Positions 35,100 through 44,949 are shown, counted from the first letter of the stretch. The stretch is 64,000 bases of DNA from Rhizobium sp. 16-449-1b (GCF_017741935.1 NZ_JAGHMH010000016.1:62001-126000); one strand, 5' to 3'. Notes: generated from the letters alone by a model not told the origin. Numbers and translations: made by a program.

Positions 35100-35708
35100 C
35101 TATCTGTATGGCTCGAAGAGCGCCTTGATCGCATCGACCTCGTTCGGCCGGATCTCGTGTCCGCCGGGATGCCATACGGTCGTCACGGCAGCCTTCTGGC
35201 GCTCGTAGTAATCAGCCAGCGCCTTCGTGACCGGCACGGGGCTGATCGGATCGCGCTCGCCGGCGGTGATCAACACCTTGCGGCCCACCAGCCCGGCATT
35301 CGCCTTCGGCTGAAAGGGAATGAGCGGATGCATCAGCGCCGACGCATCGAACAACCCTTTCTCGATCAGCACGTTGGCGAGAATATTGGCGCCGTTCGAG
35401 AAGCCCAGTCCGAGGATCGCCGAAGCCTGATGTTCCCTTGCGAGCGCGCCGACGTAACCCGCCATCTTGTCGGTCGCCCGCGCCAGATCGGCCATGTCGT
35501 AGACACCCTCACCGGTGCGCTTGAAGAAGCGTGCGGCGCCGTATTCCGAGACATCCCCGCGCGGCGACACGATGGTTGCCTCGGGCAGAAGCTGCCGCGC
35601 GAAGTCGAAAAACTGGTTCTCGTCTCCGCCCGTCCCATGCAGGGTGAAAAGAATAGGCTTGCCTGCGGCACCGGCATGCAGCCGGTGCACATATCCATGA
35701 TAAGTCAT
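35100..35708 (-). CDS. Alpha/beta hydrolase of the MhqD/phospholipase-carboxylesterase type
   Basis: 202 residues: oxyanion region LFTLHGTGGDENQFFDF, nucleophile elbow GLGFSNGAN (Ser), acid in TAGERDPISPV and His in WHPGGHEI, all intact. Its partner gene upstream (14 nt) encodes an MhqO-like dioxygenase. In Bacillus the mhqED and mhqNOP operons protect against quinones, and the pairing here is the same type. Substrate specificity is inferred. Confidence 0.85.
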   Translation of the reverse strand: MTYHGYVHRLHAGAAGKPILFTLHGTGGDENQFFDFARQLLPEATIVSPRGDVSEYGAARFFKRTGEGVYDMADLARATDKMAGYVGALAREHQASAILGLGFSNGANILANVLIEKGLFDASALMHPLIPFQPKANAGLVGRKVLITAGERDPISPVPVTKALADYYERQKAAVTTVWHPGGHEIRPNEVDAIKALFEPYR

Positions 35709-35722
35709 ATCGATATCCCTAC

Positions 35723-36655
35723 TTATGCTTCCAGCGGTTCGAGGTGCTGTTCGAGCAGCGAGCGCAGATGCTCGTGCTGCGTCGGCAGCTTCAGCGCTTC
35801 GCCGAGATGCGCCGTATCCTCGTCCCGGTCGAAGCCCGGTTCGTTCGTGGCGATTTCAAACAGCACGCCGCCTGGCGTGCGGAAATAGATCGCCCAGAAG
35901 TAATCGCGGTCGATAACCGGCGTCACCTGGTATCCGGTGTCCATCAGAGCCTTACGGACCTCCAGCTGCTTCGCGCGGTTTTCGACGGCGAAGGCGACGT
36001 GATGCACCGAGCCGGCACCCGGAAGCGCCCGCGAGATGTTCGGCATCGTCTCGAGATCGATCAGATGCGCGCCGTTGCCGCCGGGAATGGTCAGGCGCTT
36101 GACGCCGTCGCGTTCGTCCTGGACCTGATAGCCCATGAACTTCAAGAGTTCCGATGTCGCGCCGTCGTCGCGCAGTCGCATGGCGACCGAATGGAAGCCG
36201 CGGATCGCCTGATCTTCGCCGACACCGCCATGTGTCCAAGGCAGACGGGTGTCATCCTTGACCTCGACCAACGCAAAGCCGTCACCATCGGGACCGGCAA
36301 AGTTCAGCCGCTTCTCGCCGAATGTCTCCTCGGTCTTCAGACCGGTCACATTGAGCTTGGCGAGACGATCGCTCCAGAAGCCGATCGAACCCTGCGGAAT
36401 GGAGTACACCGTCGTTCCGACTTCGCCGGTGCCGGGACGGCCCTGCGCCATCTTCGGGAACGGGAAGTAGGTCATGATCGTGCCCGGCGCGCCGTTTTCG
36501 TCCCCATAATAGAGGTGGTAGACATCAGGAGCGTCGAAATTGACGGTCTTCTTGACGCGGCGCAGACCGAGCGCATGAGTGAAGAATTGATTGTTCGTCT
36601 GGGCGTTCGCAGCCATCGACGTAACGTGGTGAAGACCCTTGATCTGGTCGAGCAT
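35723..36655 (-). CDS. Ring-cleaving dioxygenase, MhqO type (glyoxalase fold)
   Basis: 310 residues, two vicinal-oxygen-chelate domains. The first begins GLHHVTSMAANAQTNNQFF; the metal ligands are likely His in HHVT, His in HHVAFAVEN and Glu in GVLFEIATNEPGF. This set is characteristic of the MhqO/LinE-like group that opens hydroquinone or catechol rings. Forms a two-gene operon with the hydrolase. A palindrome at 36764-36787 upstream could be its operator. Confidence 0.88.
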   Translation of the reverse strand: MLDQIKGLHHVTSMAANAQTNNQFFTHALGLRRVKKTVNFDAPDVYHLYYGDENGAPGTIMTYFPFPKMAQGRPGTGEVGTTVYSIPQGSIGFWSDRLAKLNVTGLKTEETFGEKRLNFAGPDGDGFALVEVKDDTRLPWTHGGVGEDQAIRGFHSVAMRLRDDGATSELLKFMGYQVQDERDGVKRLTIPGGNGAHLIDLETMPNISRALPGAGSVHHVAFAVENRAKQLEVRKALMDTGYQVTPVIDRDYFWAIYFRTPGGVLFEIATNEPGFDRDEDTAHLGEALKLPTQHEHLRSLLEQHLEPLEA

Positions 36656-36763
36656 TTGAGACCCCTTTCTGGCCCGCCTGGCGGGCTGTTCGATGGGTCA
36701 TAGATGATCTTTATCAGCTCGTTGGAATAGTCCCACGGACCGGAACGCATTGTCTACTTTTAG

Positions 36764-36787
36764 TGAACGACGAGTGGATGTCGTTCA
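36764..36787. promoter_or_regulatory. Inverted repeat upstream of the mhqO-like gene
   Basis: TGAACGAC (36764-36771), 8 bases, GTCGTTCA (36780-36787). It lies between the ung stop and the dioxygenase start, 109 nt upstream of the latter. Neither strand has a T-run after it, so it reads as an operator rather than a terminator. Known mhq genes are controlled by MarR-type repressors that bind such sites; no such regulator gene is near. Confidence 0.4.
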
Positions 36788-36794
36788 TCGCAAG

Positions 36795-37496
36795 CTATTC
36801 ATCGGCAGGATTTTCAGGAAGCTGCCAGTCGATCGGCGAACGACCACGCTCCTCGAGAAAGGCATTCGCCTTGGAAAAGTGATGGCAGCCGAAGAAGCCG
36901 TTATGCGCCGAAAGTGGCGACGGATGCGGCGATTTGAGAACGAGATGCCGAGATTTATCGACAAACGCCGCCTTGCGCTGCGCATAGGCTCCCCACAATA
37001 TGAAGACCACCGCTTCGCATTCGTCATTGACCTTGCGGATAACGGCATCGGTGAAAGTCTCCCACCCCTTGCCCTGGTGCGACGCGGCCTGCGCCTCCTC
37101 GACGGTCAGTACGCTATTCAAAAGCAGAACGCCCTGCCTCGCCCAATGCTCGAGAAAGCCGTGACGCGCCGGCGCAATGCCGAGATCGGCCTGCAACTCC
37201 TTGTAGATGTTGACCAGCGACGGCGGAATTCTGATGCCGGGCTGCACGCTGAAGCACAGGCCATGCGCCTGGCCCGCGCCATGATAGGGGTCCTGCCCGA
37301 GGATCACGACCTTCACATCGTCGAGCGGCGTCAGATCAAGAGCCCTGAAATATTCCGATCCCTTGGGAAAAATCCGTTTCCCCATCTGCTTTCGCTCGAT
37401 AAGGAAGCTTTTCAGCCTTTGCATGTAGGGCTGCTCGAACTCTGTGGACAAGGCGCTCTTCCAGCTGTCTTCGAGTGCGATCGTCTGTTCATTCAT
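36795..37496 (-). CDS. ung: Uracil-DNA glycosylase
   Basis: Removes uracil from DNA. 233 residues from the ATG at 37496; a longer frame upstream lacks conservation. The water-activating motif GQDPYHG (67-73, Asp69) and HPSPLSAHNG (His191) are intact, as is the LLNSVLTVE segment. Normal family-1 length. Divergent from the phosphomannomutase gene. Confidence 0.96.
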   Translation of the reverse strand: MNEQTIALEDSWKSALSTEFEQPYMQRLKSFLIERKQMGKRIFPKGSEYFRALDLTPLDDVKVVILGQDPYHGAGQAHGLCFSVQPGIRIPPSLVNIYKELQADLGIAPARHGFLEHWARQGVLLLNSVLTVEEAQAASHQGKGWETFTDAVIRKVNDECEAVVFILWGAYAQRKAAFVDKSRHLVLKSPHPSPLSAHNGFFGCHHFSKANAFLEERGRSPIDWQLPENPADE

Positions 37497-37656
37497 GCAA
37501 TTGCCTCCACCGGCTCGCCAAAACGAGCTGTAAACTTGCGTCGAAAAGGGATTTGGCGGACATTTTACCGGTCGCCGGCCATCAAAGTTTACGAACTTTG
37601 AGTAGTCTGCTTTCAAAACACGGTCGAATTCAAGCGTTGCCGAGGGCTTATTCAGA

Positions 37657-39081
37657 ATGAAATTTGGGACAAGCGGGCTTCGAGGCCTTTCCGAGGATCT
37701 GAAGGGCCGGGCTTCGGTGCTCTATGCGACGGCGTTCGGGCGCTATCTGCTTGAAAGCAGCCGAGCAAAAGCGGGTGACCCGATCCTCGTCGGTCGCGAC
37801 TTTCGAGATTCCAGCCCCGAGATATCAGCCGACTGCATCAAGGCGCTCGGCAAGCTCGGCTTTGCGATGATCGATTGCGGCACCGTGCCGACGCCGGCGC
37901 TGGCGCTCTACGGCCTGCATCTCGGCGCCGCCTCGCTGATGATCACCGGCTCCCACATCCCCGCCGATCGCAACGGCATCAAGTTCTATCGGCCGGATGG
38001 TGAGATCGACAAGGCCGATGAAGCCGCGATCACGGCAGCGGCAACCGATCTCGACCGCACCGGCTTCGAATGGCCGCTGGGTGACCGGCAGGCCGAGGAT
38101 CGGTCGGCCGAGTGTCTCGCTCTCTTCACGAAACGCAACGCCAGCCTGCTGCCCGCCCATGCACTTGCAGGCCTGAAGATCGGCGTCTACCAGCACAGCA
38201 CCGTCGCCCGCGATCTCATGGTCGACCTGCTCAAGCACTTCGGCGCCGAGGTCAAGGCTTTCGCGCGCTCCGAACACTTCATTCCTGTCGATACCGAAGC
38301 CGTCTCGGAAGAGACCATCGCACTGCTGAAGCAGGCGGCAACCGACCATGGCCTCGACGCCATCGTGTCTGCCGATGGCGATGGCGACCGGCCGCTGGTG
38401 ACCGACGAAACCGGCACCCCGCTGCGCGGCGACCTGCTCGGCCTGATCGCCGCCAACTTCCTCGGCGCCGATGCCGTGGTGACACCGGTGACTTCCAACT
38501 CCGGCATCGAGGCATCAGGCTCGTTCAGCGTCATCCGCACCCGCGTCGGATCGCCCTTCGTGATATCAGGCATGCAGGAGGCGCTTGTCGAGGGCAAGAT
38601 CGGCGTCGTCGGCTTCGAGGCCAATGGCGGCACGCTGGTCGCGAGTGATTTCGACCTCGATGGAACGACGCTGCTGGCGCTACCGACCCGCGATTGCTTC
38701 CTGCCTGTTCTGGCGACGCTGGCGCAGGCGGCCGCAAACAAGCGCCCCCTGTCGGTGGTCGCATCCGGCTACGCGCTCCCCTTCTCCGCCGCCGACCGGC
38801 TCGAGAACTTCCCGGTCGAGACCAGCGCCAAGCTGATGGCGCATCTGCGCGCAAGCCCCGCCAATCTCTCCGACTTCCTGCAGCCGATTGGCGAAGTCGG
38901 CAGCACCAGCGATATCGACGGCCTGCGCGTGACGCTTGCCGACAGGCGCATCATCCATTTCCGCCCATCGGGCAATGCGCCGGAAATGCGCTGCTACGTG
39001 GAAGCGGAGACGGAGAGCGCTGCCACCGACCTTCTTGCAGCCGGCCTCAAGCGCATCCGCGCCTGGGCAAGCGCAAACTGA
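37657..39081 (+). CDS. Phosphomannomutase (alpha-D-phosphohexomutase family)
   Basis: 474 residues converting mannose-6-phosphate to mannose-1-phosphate. The active-site phosphoserine lies in TGSHIP (Ser99), the metal loop is DGDGDRP, the sugar-binding loop GFEANGG and the C-terminal phosphate-binding motif RPSGNAPE. The more usual TASHNP is here TGSHIP, as in the rhizobial NoeK-type enzymes. It is 29 nt before manC and clearly in one operon with it. Confidence 0.9.
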   Translation: MKFGTSGLRGLSEDLKGRASVLYATAFGRYLLESSRAKAGDPILVGRDFRDSSPEISADCIKALGKLGFAMIDCGTVPTPALALYGLHLGAASLMITGSHIPADRNGIKFYRPDGEIDKADEAAITAAATDLDRTGFEWPLGDRQAEDRSAECLALFTKRNASLLPAHALAGLKIGVYQHSTVARDLMVDLLKHFGAEVKAFARSEHFIPVDTEAVSEETIALLKQAATDHGLDAIVSADGDGDRPLVTDETGTPLRGDLLGLIAANFLGADAVVTPVTSNSGIEASGSFSVIRTRVGSPFVISGMQEALVEGKIGVVGFEANGGTLVASDFDLDGTTLLALPTRDCFLPVLATLAQAAANKRPLSVVASGYALPFSAADRLENFPVETSAKLMAHLRASPANLSDFLQPIGEVGSTSDIDGLRVTLADRRIIHFRPSGNAPEMRCYVEAETESAATDLLAAGLKRIRAWASAN

Positions 39082-39110
39082 TCAACGATTTAAGACCATT
39101 TCGAGGACCA

Positions 39111-40544
39111 ATGCAGATGACGCAGAAGATCGTTCCGGTAATCATGGCAGGCGGCAAGGGCACGCGCCTGTGGCCGCTGTCGCGCGCCGCCGCCCCCAAG
39201 CAGTTCATCCGCTTCATCGGCGACACTACCCTTTTTCAGGAAACGCTGCTGCGCGTCTCCGACAAGGCGCTCTATGAACCGGCGATCGTCATCACCAACG
39301 AAGAGTTCCGCTTCCTCGTCGCCGAGCAGGCCCGCGAGCTCGATCTGACACTGTCGAGCATCCTTCTGGAGCCGATGGCACGCAACACGGCCGCTGCCGT
39401 TGCCGCCGCCGGCGCGCTGGTGCGCGACCGCTTCGGCGAGAGCGCGATCATGCATGTGCTCGCCTCCGACCACGAGATCGATGCCGACCAGGTCTATTTC
39501 GACGCCGTACGCGCAGCGATCGCAGCCGCATCCTCGGGCAAGCTCGTCACCTTCGGCATCAAGCCGACGGAACCCGCAACCGGCTACGGCTATATCGAGG
39601 GCGGCGAGGCGCTGCCGAGCGGCGCGCTGACGGTCAAGCGCTTCATCGAGAAGCCGCCGCTTGAAAAAGCCGAGGAGATGCTGGCATCCGGCAGCTTCTA
39701 CTGGAACTCCGGCATGTTCATGTTCCCGGTCGCCAAGCTGCTCAGCGAGATGACCACGTTTGCCCCCGATGTCCTCAAGGCCGCCGGCGAAGCCGTCGCC
39801 CAAGGTGTCAAGGATCTCGACTTCATCCGCCTCGACAAGGCGGCATTCGCCGAAAGCCCGGATATCTCGATCGACTACGCCGTCATGGAAAAGACCAGGA
39901 ACGCAGCCGTCGTTCCCTCGCCCTTCACGTGGTCGGATCTCGGCAGCTGGGACGCGATCTGGAAGAGCGGCAATCCTGACGAAAAGGGCAATGTCGCCGC
40001 CGAAAACACCACTGTCGTCAACACCCGCAACTCGCTGGTCATGACCCACGGCGTGCATCTCGCGGTCAACGGCATGGACGACGTCGCCGTCATCGCCAGC
40101 GAGGATGCCGTCTATGTCGGTCACCTCAAGGACAGCCAGGACGTCGGCGCCATCGTCAAGATGCTGGCCTCGAAGCCCGCGACATCAAAGCTAACCGAGA
40201 CGCACCCGACCTCCTACCGTCCCTGGGGCGGCTACACCTCGATCTTCAACGGCGACCGCTTCCAGGTGAAGCGCATCTTCGTCACCCCGGGCAAGAAGCT
40301 CTCGCTGCAGAAGCACCATCACCGCTCCGAGCACTGGATCGTCGTCAAGGGTACGGCGGAAGTGACGATCGGCGAGAACGTGCAGATGCTGCGCGAGAAC
40401 GAATCGGTCTACATCCCGCTGGGCGAAGTCCATCGTCTGGCCAATCCGGGCAAGATCCTGCTCGAGCTGATCGAAGTCCAGACCGGCTCCTATCTGGGCG
40501 AGGACGACATCATCCGTATCGTCGACGAGTTCGGCCGCAACTGA
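39111..40544 (+). CDS. manC: Mannose-1-phosphate guanylyltransferase / mannose-6-phosphate isomerase
   Basis: A bifunctional 477-residue enzyme making GDP-mannose. The N-terminal nucleotidyltransferase has GGKGTRLWPLSR and FIEKPPLEKAEEM; the C-terminal cupin isomerase domain has RPWGGYTSI and the metal-site SLQKHHHRSEHWIVV. ATG at 39111 with CGAGGA before it; an ATG two codons later is equally possible. Called NoeJ, ManC or XanB in various bacteria. The product feeds the GDP-mannose 3,5-epimerase upstream. Confidence 0.93.
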   Translation: MQMTQKIVPVIMAGGKGTRLWPLSRAAAPKQFIRFIGDTTLFQETLLRVSDKALYEPAIVITNEEFRFLVAEQARELDLTLSSILLEPMARNTAAAVAAAGALVRDRFGESAIMHVLASDHEIDADQVYFDAVRAAIAAASSGKLVTFGIKPTEPATGYGYIEGGEALPSGALTVKRFIEKPPLEKAEEMLASGSFYWNSGMFMFPVAKLLSEMTTFAPDVLKAAGEAVAQGVKDLDFIRLDKAAFAESPDISIDYAVMEKTRNAAVVPSPFTWSDLGSWDAIWKSGNPDEKGNVAAENTTVVNTRNSLVMTHGVHLAVNGMDDVAVIASEDAVYVGHLKDSQDVGAIVKMLASKPATSKLTETHPTSYRPWGGYTSIFNGDRFQVKRIFVTPGKKLSLQKHHHRSEHWIVVKGTAEVTIGENVQMLRENESVYIPLGEVHRLANPGKILLELIEVQTGSYLGEDDIIRIVDEFGRN

Positions 40545-40640
40545 CCTCTTGGTTGTCTTGAACTTATAAAATTACCTCTGTAACACCGTCATGGCCCCGT
40601 CGACCGACGAGGCCGTGATCGGTGTTTGAGGGAAACTTCC

Positions 40641-41954
40641 ATGCGTATTGTGATGATCGGCTCGGGCTATGTCGGCCTTGTCTCGGGGGCATGCCTCGCG
40701 GATTTCGGCCATCATATCACCTGTGTCGACAAGTCCGCCGCCAAGATCGACGCGCTGGAAGCAGGCCAAGTACCGATCTTCGAACCCGGCCTTGACACGA
40801 TCATCGCGCAGAACCGCGCCGCCGGACGCCTGGATTTCTCCAAGGATCTCGCAGCCCCCGTGGCCGCCGCCGACGTCGTGTTCATCGCGGTCGGCACGCC
40901 CTCGCGCCGTGGCGATGGTCATGCGGACCTCAGTTACGTCTATGCCGCCGCGCGTGAAATTGCCGCATCCGTCGAAGGCTTCACCGTCGTCGTCACCAAG
41001 TCGACGGTCCCCGTCGGCACCGGCGACGAGCTCGAGCGCATCTTCCGCGAAGAGTTCCCCGACAAGGACATCGAGGTCGTGTCGAACCCGGAATTCCTGC
41101 GCGAAGGTGCCGCCATCACCGACTTCAAGCGTCCGGACCGCATCGTGCTCGGCACCGAGGAGCCACGCGCCATCGAGGTGATGCGCGAAGTCTACCGCCC
41201 GCTCTATCTCAACGAAGCCCCGCTCTATTTCTGCGAGCGTCGCACCTCCGAGCTGATCAAATACGCCGCCAACGCGTTCCTCGCCATGAAGATCACCTTC
41301 ATCAATGAGATCGCCGATCTCTGCGAGCAGATCGGCGCCGACGTGCAGAAGGTCGCCAAGGGCATCGGCATGGACAAGCGCATCGGCGACAAGTTCCTGC
41401 ATGCCGGCCCAGGCTACGGCGGCTCGTGCTTCCCGAAGGATACGCTGGCGCTGGTCAAGACCGCGCAGGATCACGACAGCCCGATGCGGCTGATCGAAAC
41501 CACCGTTGCCATCAACGACAACCGCAAGCGCGCCATGGGCCGCAAGGTGGTCGCCGCCTGCGACGGCAATGTGCGCGGCAAGAAGATCGCCATATTAGGC
41601 CTCACCTTCAAGCCGAACACCGACGACATGCGCGACGCGCCTTCGATCACCATCATCCAGGCGCTGCTCGACGGCGGCGCCACCGTCCACGTCTACGACC
41701 CCGAGGGGATGGACGCGGCGAAAGAGCTGCTCGGCCCGGTCGTCTACGGCAAGGATCCCTATGAGATCGCCGAGGGCGCCGATGCGCTGGTGCTGGTCAC
41801 CGAATGGGAAGAGTTCCGCGCGCTCGACTTCAAGCGGCTGAAGACCCTGGTCAAGACGCCGGTGCTGGTCGATCTGCGCAACATCTATCCGATCGCCGAG
41901 GTCACAAGGCACGGTTTCAGCTACTTCGCGGTCGGCAAGAAGAGCAAGGCATAA
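40641..41954 (+). CDS. UDP-glucose 6-dehydrogenase
   Basis: 437 residues. NAD loop GSGYVGLVSGACLA at the N-terminus, the VVTKSTVPVGTG segment, and the catalytic Cys in GPGYGGSCFPKDT. Converts UDP-glucose to UDP-glucuronate; rhizobial homologues are RkpK/Ugd. The ATG at 40641 has GAGGGA upstream; a GTG-type start five codons earlier is unlikely. Followed after 17 nt by the epimerase that would use its product. Confidence 0.92.
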   Translation: MRIVMIGSGYVGLVSGACLADFGHHITCVDKSAAKIDALEAGQVPIFEPGLDTIIAQNRAAGRLDFSKDLAAPVAAADVVFIAVGTPSRRGDGHADLSYVYAAAREIAASVEGFTVVVTKSTVPVGTGDELERIFREEFPDKDIEVVSNPEFLREGAAITDFKRPDRIVLGTEEPRAIEVMREVYRPLYLNEAPLYFCERRTSELIKYAANAFLAMKITFINEIADLCEQIGADVQKVAKGIGMDKRIGDKFLHAGPGYGGSCFPKDTLALVKTAQDHDSPMRLIETTVAINDNRKRAMGRKVVAACDGNVRGKKIAILGLTFKPNTDDMRDAPSITIIQALLDGGATVHVYDPEGMDAAKELLGPVVYGKDPYEIAEGADALVLVTEWEEFRALDFKRLKTLVKTPVLVDLRNIYPIAEVTRHGFSYFAVGKKSKA

Positions 41955-41971
41955 TCAAGAGCAGGCAGGGC

Positions 41972-43000
41972 ATGAGCATGCGGTATTTCATCACCGGAAC
42001 GGCCGGTTTCATCGGCTTCCATCTCGCGCGCCGGCTTCTGCAGGACGGCCACGAGGTCACCGGCTTCGATGGCATGACGCATTATTACAACATCAAGCTC
42101 AAGCATATGCGCAACGCCGCCCTCGCCCAGTTTCCGGCCTTCACGCCGGTGACGGCGATGCTGGAGGATCGCGTCGCACTCGAACAGGCGGTAGCAGTCG
42201 CCAAGCCCGACGTGATGATCCACCTCGCGGCCCAGGCCGGCGTGCGCTACAGCAACGAGAACCCGCAAGCCTATCTGAACTCGAACCTCATCGGCTCCTG
42301 GAACATCCTGGAGATCGCCAAGAACACCGGCGTCAGCCACCTGATGCTGGCCTCGACCTCCTCGATCTACGGCGCCAATCCGACCGTTCCCTTCCACGAG
42401 ACCGACCGCGCCGACGAACCGCTCACCTTCTACGCCGCGACCAAGAAGTCGATGGAGCTGATGGCGCACAGCTACGCCCATCTCCACCAGATCCCGACCA
42501 CCGCCTTCCGCTTCTTCACTGTCTATGGTCCCTGGGGCCGGCCGGATATGGCGCTCTTCAAGTTCGTCAAGAACATGCTGGAGGGCCAGCCGATCGAGAT
42601 CTACGGCGAAGGCAAGATGAGCCGGGATTTCACCTATATCGACGATCTCGTGGAAGCCGTCGTGCGCCTCTCGGCTGTCGTGCCCGCCGAAAGCAATCGC
42701 GTCGCCTCCGAGAAGGTCGAGACGCTCTCGCACCAGGCGCCGTTCCGCATCGTCAACATCGGCGGCGGCCAGCCGATCAGCCTGCTCGACTTCGTCGAAA
42801 CGGTAGAGAAAGCCCTCGGTCACCCGGCCAAGCGCGTCATGCTGCCGATGCAGCAAGGCGACGTGCCCCGCACCTACGCCAGTCCCGATCTCTTGCAGGC
42901 GCTCACCGGCTACACGCCGAGCACATCGCTCGAACAGGGTGTGGCGGCCTTCGTGGAGTGGTATCTCGAAGCGCGCGGTGAACTCGACACCGCCGGCTAG
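41972..43000 (+). CDS. NAD-dependent epimerase, UDP-glucuronate 4-epimerase-like (LpsL type)
   Basis: 342 residues: TGTAGFIGFHLARRLL, the ASTSSIYG segment, YAATKKS (catalytic Tyr/Lys), and YGEGKMSRDFTYIDDLVEAV. This is the layout of UDP-glucuronate 4-epimerases making UDP-galacturonate, such as rhizobial LpsL. Downstream of the UDP-glucose dehydrogenase, which supplies the substrate. ATG 41972 or 41978. Confidence 0.9.
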   Translation: MSMRYFITGTAGFIGFHLARRLLQDGHEVTGFDGMTHYYNIKLKHMRNAALAQFPAFTPVTAMLEDRVALEQAVAVAKPDVMIHLAAQAGVRYSNENPQAYLNSNLIGSWNILEIAKNTGVSHLMLASTSSIYGANPTVPFHETDRADEPLTFYAATKKSMELMAHSYAHLHQIPTTAFRFFTVYGPWGRPDMALFKFVKNMLEGQPIEIYGEGKMSRDFTYIDDLVEAVVRLSAVVPAESNRVASEKVETLSHQAPFRIVNIGGGQPISLLDFVETVEKALGHPAKRVMLPMQQGDVPRTYASPDLLQALTGYTPSTSLEQGVAAFVEWYLEARGELDTAG

Positions 43001-43009
43001 CTCTAATCC

Positions 43010-44776
43010 TCAGCCCGCGACCAGAGCCGAAAACTTGGCGTCGATCTCGGCAGCCGGCACCGGCCTGCTCAGCGCAAACCCTTGCAACGCATCGCAGCCG
43101 AGCTTGGCCAGCGTCGCGGCATGCCGCTCGGTCTCGACGCCCTCGGCGATCACCTTGACGCCGAGCGCCTTGGCAATCTCGATGATCGACTTCACCACCC
43201 GCCGCTGCTCGTCGGACGTATCGATCGCGTCCACCAGCTGGCGGTCGATCTTCAGCCGCGTCGGGCGCAGCCTGACGAGGCCGATCAGCGAGGCATGGCC
43301 GGAGCCGAAATCGTCGATCTCGATCTCGATGCCCATGAGCTTGATCCGGTCGACGCTCTGCATCATCTCGTCGTCGCAGTCGTCGAGAAAGATCGTCTCG
43401 ATCAGCTCGAAAACGATCGAATTATCAGGGATATCGAGCGCTTCCAGATCGCTGATCAGCAGCGGATCATAAAGCCGCTGGCCGGAGATGTTCACCGAAA
43501 TCCTCGGCACATCGAAGCCATGCTGCTCCCATTCGCGGCGGTCCCTCAGGACGTGGCGAAGGATCGACGCGTCGATTTCGGCGGTCAACCCATGCTCGTC
43601 GGCGACCTTCAGGAAATCCGCCGGTGCCAGAATGCCCCTCTCCTTGTGCCGCCAGCGCGCCAGCGCTTCGAGCCCGACGATCTCCCGCGTGCGCGCGTCG
43701 AATTGCAGCTGGTAGTAGGGAACGATTTCGCCCGCCGTCAGCGCCAGCTTGAGCTCCTCGGCGATCCGCCGCTTGCCCATCAGCTCGTCCTTCAGCCGCT
43801 GCGTGAAGAACTCGATGCGGTCACGCCCGCCGCTCTTGGCCGCGTAGAGCGCCATGTCGGATTCTGCGAGAAGATTGGTATCGCCGCGATCCGCCGACCA
43901 TGAAATGCCGATCGAACTACCCGACTGCAGCATCTCGTGGCCGAAGCGGATCTTCTTGCGCAACCGCTTCTGCACACGACGCGCGATCTCCCGCAATTCG
44001 TCCATGCTCTCGAAATTCACGAGCACGATGACGAATTCGTCGCCGCCGATGCGCGCCGCCATGCCGGTTTCCGGCAACACCGCGGCGATCCGCAAGGCGG
44101 CTGCGCGCAGCACGGCGTCGCCGGCGGCGTGGCCGTAGCTGTCATTGATCTGCTTGAACTCGTCGAGGTCGAGATGCAGCACCGCCAGCGTCGAGACGTT
44201 TTCGTCTTCCGCGAGCTCCGCGATCCGCTTGTCGAAGAAGCGCCGGTTCGGCAGGCCGGTGAGGTAGTCGTGCGCGGCCGCATGCTCGATGAGCGCGGTG
44301 CTCTCCTCCAGCGCCAGCGCGCGGGCCTCGGCCACCTCGCGCTGCCGCGCGGCTTCAGCGTTCAAAAGCACGTCGGCGGTCACATCCCACTCCGCACCGA
44401 TGAACGACGGCGCTCCCTCCTCGCTCACATAGAAATGCGCGCGCGAGCGGATGTAGCGGATCTCGCCATTCGGCCAGATGATCCGGAATTCCGAATTATA
44501 CTGGCCGCGCTTGGCGATGGCGTCATTGAATTCCTGGGTGGCACGCGCGCGATCATCGGGATGGATGGCATTCGACCAGATCGACGTCGGCACGGGCCCG
44601 CTCCGCTGGCCGGTGCGGTAGAGGCGATGCATCTGCACGTCCCAGGAAATCTCATTCGATCGCAGGTCATGCTCCCAGACACCGATCTGCGACGCATCGA
44701 GCGCAAGCTCCAAACGCCGTAGAAGATCTTGAAACTCCCGCTCTGAGCGTATGGAGTTCTTAGATGCCAAAGCCAT
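43010..44776 (-). CDS. PAS-GGDEF-EAL cyclic-di-GMP protein
   Basis: 588 residues: a PAS domain (~20-140), a linker helix, a GGDEF domain (signature RIGGDEFVIVL) and an EAL domain (GLEALARWRH, later DDFGSGHASL). Both motifs are intact, so it could make or degrade cyclic di-GMP. No RxxD inhibitory site precedes GGDEF. No membrane segment: cytoplasmic. Convergent with the exopolysaccharide precursor genes, 9 nt apart, which fits a role in surface-polymer or motility control, though that is inference. Confidence 0.92.
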   Translation of the reverse strand: MALASKNSIRSEREFQDLLRRLELALDASQIGVWEHDLRSNEISWDVQMHRLYRTGQRSGPVPTSIWSNAIHPDDRARATQEFNDAIAKRGQYNSEFRIIWPNGEIRYIRSRAHFYVSEEGAPSFIGAEWDVTADVLLNAEAARQREVAEARALALEESTALIEHAAAHDYLTGLPNRRFFDKRIAELAEDENVSTLAVLHLDLDEFKQINDSYGHAAGDAVLRAAALRIAAVLPETGMAARIGGDEFVIVLVNFESMDELREIARRVQKRLRKKIRFGHEMLQSGSSIGISWSADRGDTNLLAESDMALYAAKSGGRDRIEFFTQRLKDELMGKRRIAEELKLALTAGEIVPYYQLQFDARTREIVGLEALARWRHKERGILAPADFLKVADEHGLTAEIDASILRHVLRDRREWEQHGFDVPRISVNISGQRLYDPLLISDLEALDIPDNSIVFELIETIFLDDCDDEMMQSVDRIKLMGIEIEIDDFGSGHASLIGLVRLRPTRLKIDRQLVDAIDTSDEQRRVVKSIIEIAKALGVKVIAEGVETERHAATLAKLGCDALQGFALSRPVPAAEIDAKFSALVAG

Positions 44777-44949
44777 TCATGCCTCACGCCACGTCAAAGC
44801 GAAATCCATCCCCGCTGCCCGCTAGCAACCACAATCACCTACCAGTGATTGCCAAGTGCGACATTAATTAGAACACCCTAAAAATCTATCAATGATTGCA
44901 TGCCAGCGCGCCAGCACTATTTATTGTTCGTCAGGGATCGTACCGACTG

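Noticed and set aside
44777..44949. A possible small RNA between the GGDEF-EAL gene and the dehydrogenase gene
   Set aside because: AT-rich spacer but no promoter-terminator pair or stable fold was visible.
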